A stretch of DNA of 64,000 bases from Pluralibacter gergoviae ATCC 33028 = NBRC 105706 (GCF_001598855.1 NZ_BCZS01000013.1:1-64000), one strand, 5' to 3'. Positions 8,490 through 18,277 are shown, counted from the stretch's first letter. Numbers and translations: made by a program. Notes: generated by a model from the letters alone, not told the origin.

Positions 8490-8754
8490 GTTTCGCTTAC
8501 CCTGTTGGTGTGGTTAAGTTATTAATTAACCGTTGCATTTATAAGTGTAAAATTTATGTTAAGCCATTCCTTTTTGTTTTTATCTTAATGATTTTACTGG
8601 TTTAATATATTTATCCTCGCATTTCTTTTTGATTTCAAGCAAAAACATCATCCTTACCTATACTTACCCCTGATGGCGAATGTCACCTATCTATTGTTCT
8701 GAAATTTTAATATGCCTTTTATCCGTATAAAAGATTTAGCGGGAGTGACTTTGT

Positions 8755-10116
8755 ATGGCATCTGCAAAAAAAATAGGGCTTATTGCCTGCACCGGTGTTG
8801 TTGCCGGTAATATGATGGGGAGCGGGATTGCTTTATTACCGGCGAACCTGGCAAAAATAGGATCTATCGCGTTATGGGGATGGGTCATTGCGTTGATTGG
8901 TGCGGTGTCGTTGGCTTATGTTTACGCCCGTCTGGCGACAAAAAACCCGCAGGAAGGGGGGCCGATTGCCTACGCCGGTGAAGTCGGCCCGGCCTTTGGT
9001 TTTCAGACCGGGGTGCTGTACTACCACGCTAACTGGATTGGTAATCTGGCCATCGGGATCACCGCCGTCTCTTACCTCTCTACGTTCTTTCCCATTCTCA
9101 ATCAGCCCGTGCCGGCAGGCATTGCCTGTATTGTGATCGTCTGGATTTTTACCGCCGTCAATCTGCTGGGCGGGACGTGGGTGAGCCGCCTGACGACAAT
9201 TGGTCTGGTACTGGTGCTTATTCCGGTGGTCGGCACCGCCATATTTGGCTGGTTCTGGTTTGATGCTTCTACTTATGTGGCTAACTGGAACGTTTCACAT
9301 GATCCAGACTCCCGGGCGATCATTAATAGCGTACTGCTCTGCCTGTGGGCATTTATCGGCGTCGAATCAGCGGCGGTGAGTACCGGGATGGTGGAGAATC
9401 CGCAGCGCACCGTACCGCTGGCGACAATGTGCGGAACGCTGCTTGCCGGCACCGTTTATATTCTCGCGACTCAGGTCATCTCGGGCATGTTTCCGGCGAG
9501 CCAGATGGCGGCCACCGGCGCGCCGTTTGCGGTCAGCGCCTCTACCATGGTGGGGGGATGGGCGGCCTCCGTCGTCTCGGCCTTTACCGCTTTTGCCTGC
9601 CTGACTTCGCTGGGGTCGTGGATGATGCTGGTTGGCCAGGCCGGGGCGCGCACCGCGCACGACGGAAACTTCCCGGCGATATATGGTGAGATGGATAAAA
9701 ACGGCATACCTAAAAAAGGACTGGTGCTGGCCTCGCTCAAAATGACCGCCCTGATGATCCTGCTGACGCTGATGAGTTCAAGCGGCGGCAAGGCTTCTGA
9801 CTTGTTCGGGATGCTGACCGGTATCGCGGTACTGCTGACTATGCTGCCGTACTTCTACTCCTGCATCGATCTTATCCGCTACGAAGGCGCCAATGTGAAA
9901 AACCTGCTCAGCCTGATTGCCTCCATTTTCGGCTGCTGCTTCGTCTTTACCGCTCTGCTGGGCGCGCAGTCCTTCGAGCTGGCGGGCACCTGTATCATTA
10001 GCCTGATTATCCTGATGTTCTACACCCGCAAACTGGGCGCCGCCCAGGCCGCCGCGAAGAAAAGCGCCGTCCCTGGCGATCCGGCGCCGCGCAACATTAA
10101 AGAGACGCATCCCTGA
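8755..10116 (+). CDS. cadB: Lysine/cadaverine antiporter CadB
   Basis: A 453-residue APC-superfamily transporter nearly colinear with E. coli CadB: the N-terminal ACTGVVAGNMMGSGIALLPA helix break, YARLATKNPQ, GPIAYAGE, GVLYYHANWIGNLAIG and LWAFIGVESAAVSTGM are all present. It exchanges external lysine for internal cadaverine across the inner membrane, supplying the decarboxylase encoded next and consuming protons under acid stress. About 12 membrane helices are expected. The C-terminal tail is slightly longer and more polar than in E. coli. The ATG follows a GGGAGT ribosome site. It forms an operon with cadA, 83 nt downstream. The usual activator gene cadC is not directly upstream. Confidence 0.95.
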   Translation: MASAKKIGLIACTGVVAGNMMGSGIALLPANLAKIGSIALWGWVIALIGAVSLAYVYARLATKNPQEGGPIAYAGEVGPAFGFQTGVLYYHANWIGNLAIGITAVSYLSTFFPILNQPVPAGIACIVIVWIFTAVNLLGGTWVSRLTTIGLVLVLIPVVGTAIFGWFWFDASTYVANWNVSHDPDSRAIINSVLLCLWAFIGVESAAVSTGMVENPQRTVPLATMCGTLLAGTVYILATQVISGMFPASQMAATGAPFAVSASTMVGGWAASVVSAFTAFACLTSLGSWMMLVGQAGARTAHDGNFPAIYGEMDKNGIPKKGLVLASLKMTALMILLTLMSSSGGKASDLFGMLTGIAVLLTMLPYFYSCIDLIRYEGANVKNLLSLIASIFGCCFVFTALLGAQSFELAGTCIISLIILMFYTRKLGAAQAAAKKSAVPGDPAPRNIKETHP

Positions 10117-10199
10117 TTGGTATCGCGAACGTCATCCTGAACGGCAACGCCCCGGTGCGAGCGTTGTGAACCCTGTATCAAGAGGTCTGGAGAATTTAC

Positions 10200-12437
10200 A
10201 TGAATATTATTGCCGTAATGAGTGACAAAGGGGCTTACTTTAAGGATGAAGCGCTGAGCGAACTGCATCAGCAGCTGGAGCATGAAGGGTTTCGCCTTGC
10301 TTATCCAACGGATCGTCACGATCTGCTGAAGCTCATTGAGAACAATGCTCGCCTGTGCGGCGTTATTTTTGACTGGGACACCTATAACATGGAGCTGTGC
10401 TCGCAGATTAGCGACCTTAACGATCGCCTGCCGGTATATGCCTTTGCCAATAACAATTCGACGCTTGATGTCACCATGAACGATCTGCGGCTCAACGTGC
10501 GCTTCTTTGAGTACAGACTGGGCAGCGCCGAAGATATTGCGGTGAAGATCCGCCAGAGTACCGATGACTACATTGATTCGATACTGCCGCCGCTCAATAA
10601 GGCGCTCTATAAATATGTGCAGGAGGAAAAATACACCTTCTGTACGCCGGGGCACATGGGCGGTACGGCGTTTAATCTCAGCCCGGTAGGCAGCCTGTTT
10701 TACGACTTTTTCGGCGAAAATACCATGCGATCCGACATCTCGATCTCGGTGGGGGAGCTGGGATCCCTTCTGGATCACACCGGTCCGCACCGCGAGGCGG
10801 AAGAGTATATCGCGCATACCTTTAACGCCGAGCGCAGCTATATTGTCACTAACGGTACGTCAACCGCCAACAAGATCGTCGGTATGTACGCCTCGCCCGC
10901 CGGCGCGACGATCCTCATCGATCGCAATTGCCATAAGTCGCTGACGCACCTGATGATGATGAGCAACGTCGTACCTATCTATTTCCGCCCGACCCGTAAC
11001 GCCTACGGTATTCTCGGCGGGATCCCGAAAAAGGAATTTACCCGCGAAAGTATCGAAGCGCTGGTGAAAAAGACGCCAAACGCCACCTGGCCGGTGCATG
11101 CGGTCATCACTAACTCCACCTACGACGGCCTGTTCTATAACACCAACTACATCAAAAAGACTCTCGACGTGAAGTCTATACACTTTGATTCTGCATGGGT
11201 GCCCTATACCAACTTCAGCCCGATTTATGACGGCCACGCGGGGATGAGCGGCGATCGCGTTGAGGGCAAGGTTATTTATGAAACCCAGTCCACCCACAAG
11301 CTGCTGGCGGCCTTCTCACAGGCCTCCATGATCCATGTGAAGGGGGCCATCAATGAAGAGACGTTCAATGAAGCCTTCATGATGCACACCTCTACCTCGC
11401 CTTATTACGGCATCGTGGCTTCGACCGAAATGGCCGCGGCGATGATGCGCGGCAAGACCGGCAAGCGCCTGATCAACGGCTCCATTGAGCGGGCTATTAA
11501 TTTTCGTAAGGAGATCCGCCGCCTGCGCTCCGAGTCAGAAGGCTGGTTCTTCGACGTCTGGCAACCGGACAACATCGACGATGTCGCCTGCTGGCCGCTC
11601 AATCCGCGCAACGCGTGGCACGGTTTTAACAATATCGACGACGATCATATGTTCCTCGATCCTATCAAAGTGACCATCCTCACGCCGGGGATGAGCCCCG
11701 ACGGTACGCTGGAAGAGAAGGGGATACCGGCGTCGATCGTCTCAAAATACCTTGATGAAAATGGGATCATCGTCGAGAAAACCGGCCCCTATAACATGCT
11801 GTTCCTGTTCAGTATCGGTATCGATAAGACCAAGGCGATGAGTCTTCTGCGCGCGCTGACCGACTTCAAGCGCATCTTTGATCGCAACGTCTTCGTTAAG
11901 CACGTGCTGCCGTCGCTGTACGAGAGCGCGCCGGAGTTTTATAAAGAGATGCGTATTCAGGAGCTGGCGCAGGGGATCCACGATCTGACCCGACAGCACA
12001 ATCTGCCGGATCTGATGTACCGCGCCTTTGAGGTACTGCCGGAGATGGTTATTACTCCGCACGATGCTTTCCAGGAAGAGGTGCGCGGCAATATCGAGAT
12101 GGTTGATCTCAATGATATGGTCGGCAAAGTCAGCGCCAATATGATCCTGCCGTATCCGCCGGGGGTGCCGGTTATCCTGCCCGGTGAGCGCATCACTAAA
12201 GAGAGTATGCCGGTGCTCAACTTCCTGCAGATGCTGTGCGATATCGGCGAGCACTATCCGGGCTTTGAGACCGATATTCACGGTGTTATCCGCGATGAAG
12301 AGACCAAACGCTACCGCGTGGTTGTCCTCAAGCCGGGAACCGATCAGCCGGGCGATAAGCCGAGCGACACGGTGAAAAAAGATCCTGAGGTGAAGAAAGA
12401 GCCGATGAAGGTGAAGACCAAGGCGGCCGGGAAATAG
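10200..12437 (+). CDS. cadA: Inducible lysine decarboxylase CadA
   Basis: A PLP-dependent fold-type I decarboxylase converting lysine to cadaverine and CO2, consuming a proton; the core of acid resistance with CadB. Order: response-regulator-like wing domain (residues 1-130), linker, PLP domain with STHKLL carrying the Schiff-base lysine at position 367, as in E. coli, then the C-terminal domain. The start has GGAG 8 nt upstream. At 745 residues it is about 30 longer than E. coli CadA (715). The extra length is a C-terminal lysine- and proline-rich tail after VVVLK, with no counterpart in the E. coli enzyme as I recall it. A strong terminator follows. The tail is encoded in frame with no sign of assembly trouble. 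Confidence 0.96.
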   Translation: MNIIAVMSDKGAYFKDEALSELHQQLEHEGFRLAYPTDRHDLLKLIENNARLCGVIFDWDTYNMELCSQISDLNDRLPVYAFANNNSTLDVTMNDLRLNVRFFEYRLGSAEDIAVKIRQSTDDYIDSILPPLNKALYKYVQEEKYTFCTPGHMGGTAFNLSPVGSLFYDFFGENTMRSDISISVGELGSLLDHTGPHREAEEYIAHTFNAERSYIVTNGTSTANKIVGMYASPAGATILIDRNCHKSLTHLMMMSNVVPIYFRPTRNAYGILGGIPKKEFTRESIEALVKKTPNATWPVHAVITNSTYDGLFYNTNYIKKTLDVKSIHFDSAWVPYTNFSPIYDGHAGMSGDRVEGKVIYETQSTHKLLAAFSQASMIHVKGAINEETFNEAFMMHTSTSPYYGIVASTEMAAAMMRGKTGKRLINGSIERAINFRKEIRRLRSESEGWFFDVWQPDNIDDVACWPLNPRNAWHGFNNIDDDHMFLDPIKVTILTPGMSPDGTLEEKGIPASIVSKYLDENGIIVEKTGPYNMLFLFSIGIDKTKAMSLLRALTDFKRIFDRNVFVKHVLPSLYESAPEFYKEMRIQELAQGIHDLTRQHNLPDLMYRAFEVLPEMVITPHDAFQEEVRGNIEMVDLNDMVGKVSANMILPYPPGVPVILPGERITKESMPVLNFLQMLCDIGEHYPGFETDIHGVIRDEETKRYRVVVLKPGTDQPGDKPSDTVKKDPEVKKEPMKVKTKAAGK

Positions 12438-12455
12438 CGGTTTCGCGGGCGTCAT

Positions 12456-12486
12456 AAAAAAGGCCGGGAGCAATCCCGGCCTTTTT
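12456..12486. terminator. Bidirectional intrinsic terminator between cadA and SDR gene
   Basis: GGCCGGGA / TCCCGGCC stem with a short loop, an A-tract before and a T-tract after, so it can stop transcription from both convergent genes. Confidence 0.85.
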
Positions 12487-12507
12487 GCATCAGGAAATAG
12501 CCTGCCG

Positions 12508-13269
12508 TTAGCGGGCGCTCCACCCCTGATCCGCCACAATCACTTCGCCATTGATCGCGTTTGACGCCTCGGAGGCCAAAAAGAGCGCCACCTCGGCAAT
12601 CTGCTCCGGCTGCGCCGTCGGCAGGTTGGCGTTGGCCATCACCGCCTTCATGCCCAACGGGTCAGGATCGTTCACTTTGCCGCGAATGCTGGTGTCGATC
12701 CCGCCGGGCGCAATAGCATTGGCGCGAATTTTACCGTAGGCGCCGTGGGTGGCGGCGATATTGCGCGTTAGCCCGATCAGGCCATGCTTCGACGAAATAT
12801 AGGCCGCGCCGCCCCAGGTGCCGCTGATGCCGCCAATGGAGGAGATATTGATGATATTGCCCGCAATATCATACTTATTGAAGAGCTTAATGGCCTCGCG
12901 CGAGGCGACGAATGGCCCCTTGAGGTTGGTATCTATCACCGCATCCCAAAGCTCGTCAGAGGTATTATCGACGGTTTTGAAGTTATCAATAATTCCGGCG
13001 TTATTAACCAGAATATCGATCCGGCCAAAGGTGTTCTCCAGCGCGGCGAACAGGGCGACTATCTGCGCGCTGTCCTGCATATCAACGGTAAATATTTCGC
13101 TGCGGTTGCCATAGCCCGCAAGCTTTGCCTGAGTTTCCTCCAGGTGTTCGCGGCCCCTGCCCACCAGAATGACCGTTGCACCGGCTCTGGCAAAAAGAAT
13201 TGCCGTTTCACGACCAACGCCCGAACCAGCACCGGTTATCACGCTAATTTTTCCTGTTAATGACCCCAT
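12508..13269 (-). CDS. Short-chain dehydrogenase/reductase (classical SDR)
   Basis: A 253-residue Rossmann-fold oxidoreductase. The nucleotide-binding motif [10 protein letters not shown] is near residue 12, NNAG follows at about residue 88, catalytic serine in ISSIGG near 142, and the YxxxK pair (YISSK) near 157-161. The end VADQGWSAR resembles FabG-like and 2,5-diketo/gluconate-type family members. It uses NAD(H) or NADP(H) on an unknown alcohol or ketone. Length is normal and the motifs are complete, so it should be active. The ribosome site GGGGGA lies just before the ATG. It is a lone gene converging on cadA; context does not reveal its substrate. Confidence 0.88.
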   Translation of the reverse strand: MGSLTGKISVITGAGSGVGRETAILFARAGATVILVGRGREHLEETQAKLAGYGNRSEIFTVDMQDSAQIVALFAALENTFGRIDILVNNAGIIDNFKTVDNTSDELWDAVIDTNLKGPFVASREAIKLFNKYDIAGNIINISSIGGISGTWGGAAYISSKHGLIGLTRNIAATHGAYGKIRANAIAPGGIDTSIRGKVNDPDPLGMKAVMANANLPTAQPEQIAEVALFLASEASNAINGEVIVADQGWSAR

Positions 13270-14558
13270 AAAATCCCCCAGATAAGCGATCCGTTTATCG
13301 TCAGGTTATCTTATCAGGGCTGCGGTAAACCCCGATAGTGAGAATAATAATTGTTAATGCTTTATAGATATATCGAAATCCTATCGACGTTCCCTCACTT
13401 TTCAAATAAGAATGAAATATAAAAAAAGAAATAAATAAAAAGGTAATAATGTTAATAGGAAAATAATCAAAATATGCATTGCATTACTGGTAAGTAAATG
13501 GCATCGGGGCTATTTGCCGCGCGCGGTAGCAGGAAGGAGATGGCTCCCCACGCACTCGCGCTCTGCGACATAAGGGCTTCATTGGTTTGCTCAGGATAAG
13601 AAATGCAGGGATGGCCGATTGAAAACATCGTAGCCGTTTATAGATACCGCAGTATTTTTTACTGAACACAGCTGCAACCAGTCTGAAGCGACTGGGCCAG
13701 AGCGTTCAGGAAGTACCTGCTGAAGGTTAAGCGTATTCACGGTAAGCGCTTTATCAGCAGGGAAATAATGCGGACGACGATATTTAATGATATCGATTGT
13801 GATTGCAATCGGTGGTCTGATTACAGCGCCGGCAGCGGCCTCATCCCGGAGCAATTTGAAAACCTGAATCTCGCTTAGGGTTGTGTCCACATTACGTGGG
13901 AAGGATCAATATAGACAAAACCATCAAGGATAAAATAGCAGAAATGAAAGCGATCAATTAACGGAGTAATAAGTATAACTCGCTGAAATCTTTTTTGCTC
14001 TAAACCGCGGCGGCGGGGCAGTGGACGAATCTTCGCTGGTCCCGGCACCGCGGTACCAAAATCGATCGCGTCAGGGCAGCCGTTCGCTGACCCGGGGCCA
14101 GTCGGCGATGACGTCAGGCACATAGCGGAGGTCGTTCTCTGGGGCCACGCCGTTCAGTTTGCATATATCGATCCGGCTGTACAGCAGTGCTTCCCGCTAC
14201 CACCGCAGTCAGAGTTGTCCAGCAAACACCGCAGCTTGTGCCGCCTCTGTTACCGGCAGTTGATACTCAGCGGGTGGTTATCATTCGTAGTATTGACCGG
14301 GCGCAAAAAGAGCCAACCGCAACACTGAAATAATTAAAAATAACTTGAGTATTACTCGAAGGTGTATGGGATTTGCAATGGATTATCGCTATGAAATCAC
14401 AGGGTAATAACCTCGGGTTGATGATACTGACACCGAAAATCTCCAAAATAGAGTTGATTTAGAAAGCGAGGAAAATCGTTATGTATTTATTTATATGACG
14501 ATTGCTGGCTGGCAGGGACTTTTACGTCTTTCATTTAGGAAAAGGGTTAAATAATAAC
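13270..14558. other. 1.3-kb gene-poor region with transposon debris
   Basis: AT-rich around 13320-13490, then mixed composition. The only piece I can name is an IS66-type transposase end at 14071-14196. Open frames at 13591-13890 (minus) and 13768-13878 (plus) match nothing I recognise. The last 250 bp should hold the promoter of the torYZ-like operon; no clear TorR-type repeat is visible. Confidence 0.5.
14071..14196 (-). pseudogene. IS66-family transposase C-terminal fragment
   Basis: One minus-strand frame encodes about 41 residues: REALLYSRIDICKLNGV, then LRYVPDVIADWPRVSERLP before a TGA. IS66 TnpC proteins end in this pattern (YSLIxTCKLNGVxPxxYLRxVLxxIADxPxxRxxELLPW). The glycine-rich stretch and catalytic domain that should precede it are gone, and a stop codon lies immediately upstream in frame. 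This marks an old insertion-sequence event between the SDR gene and the torYZ-like operon. Terminal repeats were not found. Confidence 0.6.
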
Positions 14559-15722
14559 ATGAGTAAACTTTTACTGGAACGCTCTGGTAGACGAAAAATT
14601 ATATTTATCGCCTTGCTGGTTGGGATCATTATTGGCGCGGCATTGCTGGCCAGTACCGCGACTATTATGCATAAAACCAGCGATACCGAATTTTGTGTGT
14701 CGTGTCATAGCATGCGGCAGCCTCTGGCGGAATATCAGGGTAGCGTGCATTTTCAGAACGAGAAAGGTATTCGTGCCGAGTGCGCCGATTGCCACGTACC
14801 TCATCAGCCGATCGATTATATGTTGACCAAAATTGGCGCTCTGAAAGATGTCTGGGGGGAAATGACCGGCAAAATCGACACTCCGGAAAAATATGAGGCG
14901 CATAAACTCGCGATGGCTCAGAGCGTCTGGGATGGCTTGAAGAAGAGCGATTCGGCAACTTGCCGCTCCTGCCACGACTATAAAGCGATGGATATTCTGG
15001 CACAAACGCCTGAAGCCCGTAAGCAGCACCCGGTAGCGATTAAAGAGGGCGAAACCTGTATCGATTGCCATAAAGGCGTGGCGCATATTCTGCCGAACAT
15101 GAGTGGCCTGGCGGCGGCAGGGGCGAATGAGCTCGCTAATGCGGCGGCGAAAACGCCGGCGACCGCGACCACTCTCTACACCATTCAGACCCAGCCGTTC
15201 TGGCTGAGCGAGAAAGCGGGCGACCATAACGACGGTAACCTGATGGCCTCCACTGAAGTGAAAGTGGTGAAGCGTGAAGGTGACATGGTGCTGGCGGACG
15301 TGCACGGCTGGCAGCAGGATGGCGTCACTGAAGCCTTCTACGCCGCGCGAGGCAAACGCATCATGAGTGCGCTGCTGGGCGAAGAAGCCCGCAAAGCATT
15401 AAAAGTGTCTGGTTCCGTCACCGATGAAGAGACCAAACAGGTCTGGCATGAGGTTGATCTGCAGGTCTGGTTGCCAGCGAAAAATCTGATTGGCGATCAA
15501 CAAAAAATCTGGAGTTATGCTTCTGAATTAATGGCTAACAACTGTACCGGCTGTCATGGCCAGACCGAGTTGAATCGCTTTAATGCCAACCAGTGGATTG
15601 GGGTGGTTAAAGGTATGGCCGGGCGCACTTCACTGACCCAGGAGCAGGTTCGTCTCCTGACTCAGTACGTGCAAAAACACGCGAGCGACATGCCGGCAGC
15701 GGCCAACCAGGGAAAGCAATAA
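14559..15722 (+). CDS. torY: Pentaheme c-type cytochrome, TorY/TorC family
   Basis: A 387-residue NapC/NirT-type quinol dehydrogenase that passes electrons from menaquinol to the periplasmic reductase encoded next. One N-terminal membrane anchor (residues 13-36), then four CxxCH haem sites in the tetrahaem domain (CVSCH 46-50, CADCH 75-79, CRSCH 135-139, CIDCH 167-171) and a fifth in the C-terminal domain (CTGCH 329-333). The tetrahaem region reads very like E. coli TorY (HKTSDTEFCVSCHSM), while the C-terminus is also close to TorC. The ATG at 14559 places the anchor at the very N-terminus; an upstream TTG at 14502 is less likely. The next gene starts 6 nt after the stop. No torS, torT, torR or torD is nearby. 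Confidence 0.88.
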   Translation: MSKLLLERSGRRKIIFIALLVGIIIGAALLASTATIMHKTSDTEFCVSCHSMRQPLAEYQGSVHFQNEKGIRAECADCHVPHQPIDYMLTKIGALKDVWGEMTGKIDTPEKYEAHKLAMAQSVWDGLKKSDSATCRSCHDYKAMDILAQTPEARKQHPVAIKEGETCIDCHKGVAHILPNMSGLAAAGANELANAAAKTPATATTLYTIQTQPFWLSEKAGDHNDGNLMASTEVKVVKREGDMVLADVHGWQQDGVTEAFYAARGKRIMSALLGEEARKALKVSGSVTDEETKQVWHEVDLQVWLPAKNLIGDQQKIWSYASELMANNCTGCHGQTELNRFNANQWIGVVKGMAGRTSLTQEQVRLLTQYVQKHASDMPAAANQGKQ

Positions 15723-15728
15723 GGAGCC

Positions 15729-18251
15729 ATGATGAAAAAGAATAACGTTGATGTGATGGCGGATCGGCGCCAGGAACCCGGGATGAATCTGACGCGTCGC
15801 CGTTTTCTGGCTGGCGCCAGCGCCCTAATGACGGTGCCGCTGTTGGCGGGAATATGGCCGCGCTCGGCGCTGGCTGAGGCCATCAGTCAGGCTATGCCGC
15901 AGTTTATCGCATTGCGTCAGGCGCAGAGCGGTATTCTGACCGGCGCCCACTGGGGCGCGTTTGAGGCCATCGTGCGCGACGGCAAAATGGTGGACGTTCG
16001 CCCGATAAAAGACGATCCCTATCCCAACGAACTGATTACTATGGCGCCGTATCAGGTCCACGCCGAAAACCGGATTAAATATCCGATGGTGCGTAAAAGC
16101 TGGTTAGAAGGCGGGGCGAAAAATTGTAAGCCAGAGCTGCGCGGCCGCGATGAGTGGGTCCGCGTCAGCTGGGATAAAGCGCTGCACCTGGTGGCGGGCG
16201 AAATCAGCCGTCTGCAAAAAGAGCATGGCCCGTCGTCTATTTATGCCGGTTCTTATGGCTGGAAAAGTGTCGGGATGTTCCACAATCCGAGAACGCTGCT
16301 GCAGCGTATGATGAACCTGGCAGGCGGTTTTGTCGGCTATTCCGGCGACTACTCAACCGGCGCGGCGCAGGTGATTATGCCGCACGTGGTTGGTTCCGTT
16401 GAAGTGTATGAACAGCAAACTGCGTGGCCAAACGTTATTGATAACAGCGAGCTGGTAGTGATGATCGGTTGTAATCCAATGATCACACTAAAAAACAGCT
16501 GGAACCTGCCGGACCATGTCGGCCAAACGGGCTTTGAAGCGCTGAAGAAAAAAGGCACCAGGATTATCTGTATCGACCCGGTGCGCAGCGACAGCGCGCG
16601 TCAGTTGGGTGCCGAATGGATTGCCCCGCGCAGCTATACCGACTGCGCGTTCATGGCGGGGATTGCGCATACGCTGCTGGCTGAAAATCTGCATAATCCT
16701 GATTTCCTGAAAACCTATACCGTAGGGTTTGATAAATTTGCCGCCTACCTCAACGGTAAAGATGATGGTGTCGTAAAAGATGCCGACTGGGCTGCGGATA
16801 TCAGCGGCGTTGATGCTGGAACAATCAAGCAACTGGCGCGAGATATGGCGAAGCATCGCACCATGATTATGGGCGGCTGGGGCATTCAGCGTCAGCATCA
16901 TGGCGAACAGGCCCACTGGATGATGGTGACGCTGGCGGCGATGCTGGGCCAGATTGGCCTGCCCGGCGGCGGTTTCGGCTTTAGCTATCACTACTCTTCC
17001 GGCGGTAGCCCAACCGCGCGCGGGGGTATTCTGGCTGGGATCTCTGCCGGTAGCCCAACCTCACCGGCAGCAAAGGAGATCACTCCGTTCCCGGTGGCGC
17101 GCATTGCCGATGCGCTGGCGAACCCTGGCAAGACCATCGACTATAACGGTACGAAAGTCACCTATCCGGATATTAAAATGGTCTACGTGGCGGGCGGAAA
17201 CACCTTCCACCAGCATCAGGATACCAATAATCTGGTGAAAGCCTGGCAGCATCCGGAAACCGTAGTCGTGAACGAGCCGTACTGGACGGCGACGGCGAAA
17301 CACGCCGATATCGTACTGCCGGTGACCACCACCTACGAGCGTAACGACATGGATATGGGTGGCGACTATTCGCAGCTGTATGTCTTCCCGCTGCGTCAGT
17401 GCGTGCCGGCGCAGAACGAAGCGAAAAATGACTTTGATGTCTTTGCGGAGATTTCCGAGATACTTGGCGTACGCGACGCCTTTACCGAAGGTAAAGATGA
17501 GATGCTGTGGTTGAAGGGCATGTATGATGAGATGAAAGCCCAGGCACGTAACGCCCGCGTGGCGCTGCCGCCGTTTGATATGTTCTGGGCTTCTAACAAC
17601 TACATTCGTTTCCCGATCCCGGAGGAGAACAAACAGTGGGTGCGTTTCGCAGATTTCCGCGAGAATCCGCTGCTTAATCCGCTGGGTACGCCGTCCGGTA
17701 AAATTGAGATCTATTCCGACGCCATTGCCAAAATGGGCTACGAGGACTGCAAAGCGATCCCCACCTGGATGCCACCTCACGAGTGGTATCGCGGCCCGGA
17801 GGCTGCGAAGTATCCGCTGTCGCTCAATACTGGTCACCCTATCAACCGTCTACACTCTCAGCTCGACAATACGCCGCTGCGTAAGAAATATGCCGTAGCC
17901 GACCGCGAAGCTATCTGGATCCATCCGAAGGACGCCACGGCACGCGGTATCAGCGAGGGCGATCTGGTTCGCGCCTACAACGATCGTGGGCAGATTCTGG
18001 TGGGGGCGGTAGTCACCGACTACGTTCGCGAAGGCGTAGTGCGCATCAGCGAAGGGGCCTGGTTTGACCCGGCCGATCCGTCGCAGCCGGGGTCGCTGTG
18101 TAAGAACGGTAACGTTAACTGTCTGACCTTTGACGTGGGATCTTCCAGTCTCGCGCAGGGGAACTGCGGCCAGATGTCGCAGTTGCAGATCGAGAAATAC
18201 ACCGGCCCGGTAATGAAAAACACCGCGCATGATGTACCTGCAGGGGCGTAA
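15729..18251 (+). CDS. torZ: Periplasmic molybdopterin N-/S-oxide reductase, TorZ/BisC family
   Basis: An 840-residue DMSO-reductase-family enzyme holding bis-MGD molybdenum. A Tat signal (LTRRRFLAGASA, then a hydrophobic stretch and ALAEA) directs folded export. The Mo-ligand serine lies in the SGDYSTGAAQV motif, followed by the family mark HVVGSVEVYEQQT; there is no N-terminal [4Fe-4S] cysteine motif, as expected for TorA/TorZ/BisC. The middle (MLGQIGLPGGGFGFSYHYSS) favours TorZ over TorA. Substrates would be TMAO, biotin sulfoxide or related N-/S-oxides during anaerobic respiration. Two tandem ATGs exist; 15732 is better spaced from the GGAG site. The Tat motif begins about 20 residues in, so an internal start at 15783 is also possible. 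Confidence 0.9.
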   Translation: MMKKNNVDVMADRRQEPGMNLTRRRFLAGASALMTVPLLAGIWPRSALAEAISQAMPQFIALRQAQSGILTGAHWGAFEAIVRDGKMVDVRPIKDDPYPNELITMAPYQVHAENRIKYPMVRKSWLEGGAKNCKPELRGRDEWVRVSWDKALHLVAGEISRLQKEHGPSSIYAGSYGWKSVGMFHNPRTLLQRMMNLAGGFVGYSGDYSTGAAQVIMPHVVGSVEVYEQQTAWPNVIDNSELVVMIGCNPMITLKNSWNLPDHVGQTGFEALKKKGTRIICIDPVRSDSARQLGAEWIAPRSYTDCAFMAGIAHTLLAENLHNPDFLKTYTVGFDKFAAYLNGKDDGVVKDADWAADISGVDAGTIKQLARDMAKHRTMIMGGWGIQRQHHGEQAHWMMVTLAAMLGQIGLPGGGFGFSYHYSSGGSPTARGGILAGISAGSPTSPAAKEITPFPVARIADALANPGKTIDYNGTKVTYPDIKMVYVAGGNTFHQHQDTNNLVKAWQHPETVVVNEPYWTATAKHADIVLPVTTTYERNDMDMGGDYSQLYVFPLRQCVPAQNEAKNDFDVFAEISEILGVRDAFTEGKDEMLWLKGMYDEMKAQARNARVALPPFDMFWASNNYIRFPIPEENKQWVRFADFRENPLLNPLGTPSGKIEIYSDAIAKMGYEDCKAIPTWMPPHEWYRGPEAAKYPLSLNTGHPINRLHSQLDNTPLRKKYAVADREAIWIHPKDATARGISEGDLVRAYNDRGQILVGAVVTDYVREGVVRISEGAWFDPADPSQPGSLCKNGNVNCLTFDVGSSSLAQGNCGQMSQLQIEKYTGPVMKNTAHDVPAGA

Positions 18252-18255
18252 TTTC

Positions 18256-18277
18256 GATGCCGGGGAAGCCCGGCATC
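18256..18277. terminator. Hairpin after torZ-like gene
   Basis: GATGCCGGG / CCCGGCATC perfect stem directly after the stop codon. A T-rich run follows only after a short gap, so termination strength is uncertain. Confidence 0.5.

Larger units (their letters stand above)
7612..8754. other. 1.1-kb AT-rich region between divergent efflux and cadBA operons
   Basis: No recognisable gene on either strand; the short open frames resemble nothing I know. The stretch is much more AT-rich than its neighbours, especially 8330-8750, and must hold the promoters of the leftward efflux operon and rightward cadBA. It contains two copies of AGCCCGCTAATATA (8147-8160 and 8361-8374) and an interrupted inverted repeat at 8429-8489. 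Such AT-rich DNA is a typical H-NS target, and in E. coli cadBA is H-NS repressed. Confidence 0.5.

Noticed and set aside
13591..13890. 99-codon minus-strand frame
   Set aside because: Non-ATG start, no recognisable family, surrounded by transposon debris; not supported as a gene.
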